In this document: positions 6,637-7,682 of the stretch, piece by piece
Layout: each line of letters opens with the position of its first letter
How positions within the stretch are numbered: the first letter of the stretch is position 1
NCBI GenBank assembly: GCA_904420255.1
Contig: CAJFUT010000116.1
Location: 1-7,682, forward strand
Origin: an uncultured Angelakisella sp.
GTDB taxonomy: Bacteria; Bacillota; Clostridia; Oscillospirales; Ruminococcaceae
Direction: 5' to 3'
Length of the DNA stretch: 7,682 nucleotides
Translations under genes and position numbers: made by a program
The notes under the pieces: generated by a model
Told to the model about the DNA's origin: nothing
Database searches by the model: none
What the model saw: the letters and a program-made list of their open reading frames with translations, nothing else

Positions 6637-6862
6637 TGCTGCGGAAAGCCCCTTCCCGGGCGGTTTTGCGGGATTTTTCCCTGGGCAGGCGGGATTTGAC
6701 ACGTTCACCGCCCGCCCCCGCCTTATACTGGTAGGGATCAGTCAGCCCGGAGGGGACAGACCGCCGCTGTCCAAAAGCGGCAAATTCATATAATTTTTAC
6801 ACGGCAGGCGGAAAATTTTACATTTTCTTTAAAATCCCCTTCCATTTTGCACGAAAAAAAGA
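6637..6862 (+). other. Intergenic region upstream of the surface-protein gene
   Basis: No gene is supported in this stretch. It contains a short hairpin GCCGCT/AGCGGC (6763-6768 with 6776-6781) followed by an AT-rich run, and a TATAAT (6789-6794) without a convincing -35 box. From about 6810 to 6860 the sequence becomes AT-rich, in contrast to the GC-rich genes on both sides, as expected for a promoter region. Confidence 0.5.
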
Positions 6863-6868
6863 TATAAT
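6863..6868 (+). promoter_or_regulatory. Candidate -10 box of the secreted-protein gene
   Basis: A perfect TATAAT lies about 140 bases upstream of the start codon, after an A7 run (6854-6860). At 16 to 18 bases upstream there is no good -35 match; TTGCAC (6847-6852) is only 10 bases away. The promoter may need an activator or rely on the A-rich upstream DNA. The box overlaps the palindrome listed next. Confidence 0.5.
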
Positions 6869-6893
6869 GATACATAATTTTAATTATGTATCA
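6868..6893 (+). promoter_or_regulatory. 26-bp near-perfect palindrome at the predicted transcription start, candidate operator
   Basis: TGATACATAATT (6868-6879) and AATTATGTATCA (6882-6893) are exact inverted repeats around TT. The left arm starts on the last base of TATAAT and covers the predicted transcription start. This is a typical place for a repressor site. It is followed by AATTTTTG, so a weak AT-rich hairpin terminator is an alternative. I do not recognise the motif as a known regulator's consensus. Confidence 0.6.
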
Positions 6894-7006
6894 ATTTTTG
6901 GGCGCCCCAAAAGCAGATGAAAAAGCAAAATGGGCCCTGGCCCGGTCCCGGAAGCCCTCCCCAGGGGTGCCGGGAAGATATTCCTCTGAGGAAGGAGATC
7001 CTGTCC
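6894..7006 (+). other. Untranslated leader with potential RNA structure ahead of the surface-protein gene
   Basis: This leader contains GGGC/GCCC (6932-6935 with 6940-6943) and a stem TCCCGG/CCGGGA (6946-6951 with 6970-6975) enclosing a smaller CCCT/AGGG hairpin. Near the start codon TTCCTC (6981-6986) is the mirror partner of GAGGAA (6988-6993), which overlaps the ribosome binding site AAGGAG (6992-6997), so partial masking of the site is possible. No recognised riboswitch was identified. Confidence 0.4.
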
Positions 7007-7682
7007 ATGAAAAAAACGAGAAAATGGTTGTCGCTGCTGCTGGCCTGGGCCATCCTCTTCACCATGATGCCGGACCTGACGGTGTTTGCCGCCCAGCCGG
7101 TTTCCCTGTTTTCCGACGGCGCCATCCTCACCGGCGGGGAACCCGGCGGTGAAGGCCAGCCCGGGGCGGGGGACGGCTCCGGCCAGGGCCAGAGCCAGGA
7201 TTCCGGGGACGGGAGCGGCTCCGGCCAGGGAGAAAACCAGGATTCCGGGGCCGGGAGCGGCTCCGGCCAGGGCCAGAGCCAGGATTCCGGGGCCGGGGAT
7301 AGCTCCGGCCAGGGCCAGAGCCAGGGCTCCGGGGACGGGAGCGGCTCCAGCCAGGGCCAAAGCCAGGATTCCGGGGACGGGGATAGCTTCGGCCAGGATC
7401 AGAGCCAGGGCCCGGAGAACGAGGAAACCCCCGGCCAGGGGAGCCCTGAAACCCTCCAGGAGGATCCCCCTGCCGACGCCATGACAGTGGCGGAACTGGC
7501 GGAATCCTATTACGGAAAAGATGCCGACAATCCCCAGACGGTGGCGTCGGTGACCCTGACCCGGGATACGGCGGTATCGGAGGTCCGGGCGGGACAGACC
7601 CTCACCTACAGCGCCAACATCACCTTCAACGCCGCCCCCTCCTATAACTATGTCAGCGGCGGGGCCCAGCCCCTTTTTGATA
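7007..7682 (+). CDS. Secreted or surface protein with Gly/Ser/Gln/Asp repeats, 3' end outside window
   Basis: The first 225 residues of a larger protein are visible; the frame is open at the window edge. Residues 1-28 form a Sec signal peptide with a KKTRK basic start, a Leu/Ala/Trp core and VFA before Ala29, a good signal peptidase I site; there is no lipobox. Residues 59-128 are five 14-residue repeats of the type GQGQSQDSGDGSGS, then an acidic, Pro/Glu-rich linker. From about residue 159 (MTVAELAESYYGK) the sequence looks folded, with alternating patterns such as VASVTLTRDTAVSEVRAGQTLTYSANITF that suggest a beta-sandwich adhesin domain. The start has AAGGAG (6992-6997) at nine bases. I do not recognise a specific family. 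A cell-surface adhesin or other exported protein with a flexible stalk near its N-terminus is the likely reading. Any anchor would lie beyond the window. Confidence 0.85.
   Translation, partial: MKKTRKWLSLLLAWAILFTMMPDLTVFAAQPVSLFSDGAILTGGEPGGEGQPGAGDGSGQGQSQDSGDGSGSGQGENQDSGAGSGSGQGQSQDSGAGDSSGQGQSQGSGDGSGSSQGQSQDSGDGDSFGQDQSQGPENEETPGQGSPETLQEDPPADAMTVAELAESYYGKDADNPQTVASVTLTRDTAVSEVRAGQTLTYSANITFNAAPSYNYVSGGAQPLFD
7181..7432 (+). repeat. 42-bp tandem repeats encoding a low-complexity linker
   Basis: Five units of exactly 42 bases (7181-7222, 7223-7264, 7265-7306, 7307-7348, 7349-7390) plus a diverged sixth (7391-7432) lie in frame within the surface-protein gene. Each encodes a 14-residue Gly/Ser/Gln/Asp unit. 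The units differ by scattered substitutions but not in length, so copy-number change would keep the reading frame. The repeat DNA lacks stop codons in other frames too, which explains long spurious open frames over it on both strands. Confidence 0.93.

Noticed and set aside
6696..6729. TTGACA and TATACT as a promoter
   Set aside because: The boxes are 22 bases apart, too long for sigma-A and also beyond the 19-20 bases of MerR-type promoters. The GC-rich spacer argues against it too.
6863..6893. Fur or PerR box
   Set aside because: Part of the left side resembles a PerR half-site, but the right half does not match. The real symmetry is the longer TGATACATAATT palindrome, centred elsewhere.
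6911..6980. c-di-GMP-I riboswitch
   Set aside because: Some short phrases resemble the class, but the invariant GGGACGCAAAGCC block and the tetraloop/receptor layout are absent, so I do not call it.
7086..7484. Arg/Ala/Pro-rich open frame over the repeats
   Set aside because: It is an out-of-frame reading of the 42-bp repeats. The frame starting at 7007 has a signal peptide and a good ribosome binding site, while this one has neither.

Overview
The window looks like a chromosomal segment of a high-GC member of the Clostridia, probably Oscillospiraceae (Flavonifractor/Pseudoflavonifractor-like). This is inferred from GC-rich third codon positions, strong AGGAGG-type ribosome binding sites, a lipoprotein signal on the binding protein and the CsoR-CopA gene types. 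No rRNA, tRNA, CRISPR array, transposase or phage gene was seen.

Left part (about 1-3490, minus strand): one transcription unit read right to left. It has a candidate promoter (3461-3489), a cobalamin riboswitch (about 3250-3443), a GC-rich leader with two strong hairpins, and then three overlapping genes: a lipoprotein substrate-binding protein, a FecCD/BtuC-type permease and a FecE/BtuD-type ATPase. A perfect 16-bp hairpin (32-76) closes the unit. By protein family alone the transporter could be for iron-siderophore or corrinoid. The riboswitch makes B12/corrinoid import the best reading, shut down when cobalamin is plentiful.

Middle part (about 3660-6636, plus strand): a copper-efflux operon. 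A CsoR-type copper-sensing repressor gene lies downstream of a sigma-A-like promoter whose spacer contains a 7+7 inverted repeat, a likely CsoR operator. Sixteen bases later comes copA, encoding a Cu(+)-exporting P1B-type ATPase. Its 3' end is fused in frame to a CopZ-like metallochaperone domain. The junction holds an A7 tract, a hidden UGA one frame away, a good Shine-Dalgarno sequence and an ATG, so it looks like two formerly separate genes joined by one base, or a dual-product arrangement. A perfect 17-bp hairpin terminator ends the operon.

Right part (about 6637-7682, plus strand): a long leader region with a TATAAT box overlapped by a 26-bp near-perfect palindrome, followed by the 5' end of a gene for a secreted or surface protein. 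That protein has a Sec signal peptide, five 14-residue Gly/Ser/Gln/Asp repeats and the beginning of an extracellular domain. It runs off the window.

The two metal/cofactor units are divergently transcribed from the 3490-3664 region. Nothing in the sequence shows that they are co-regulated.
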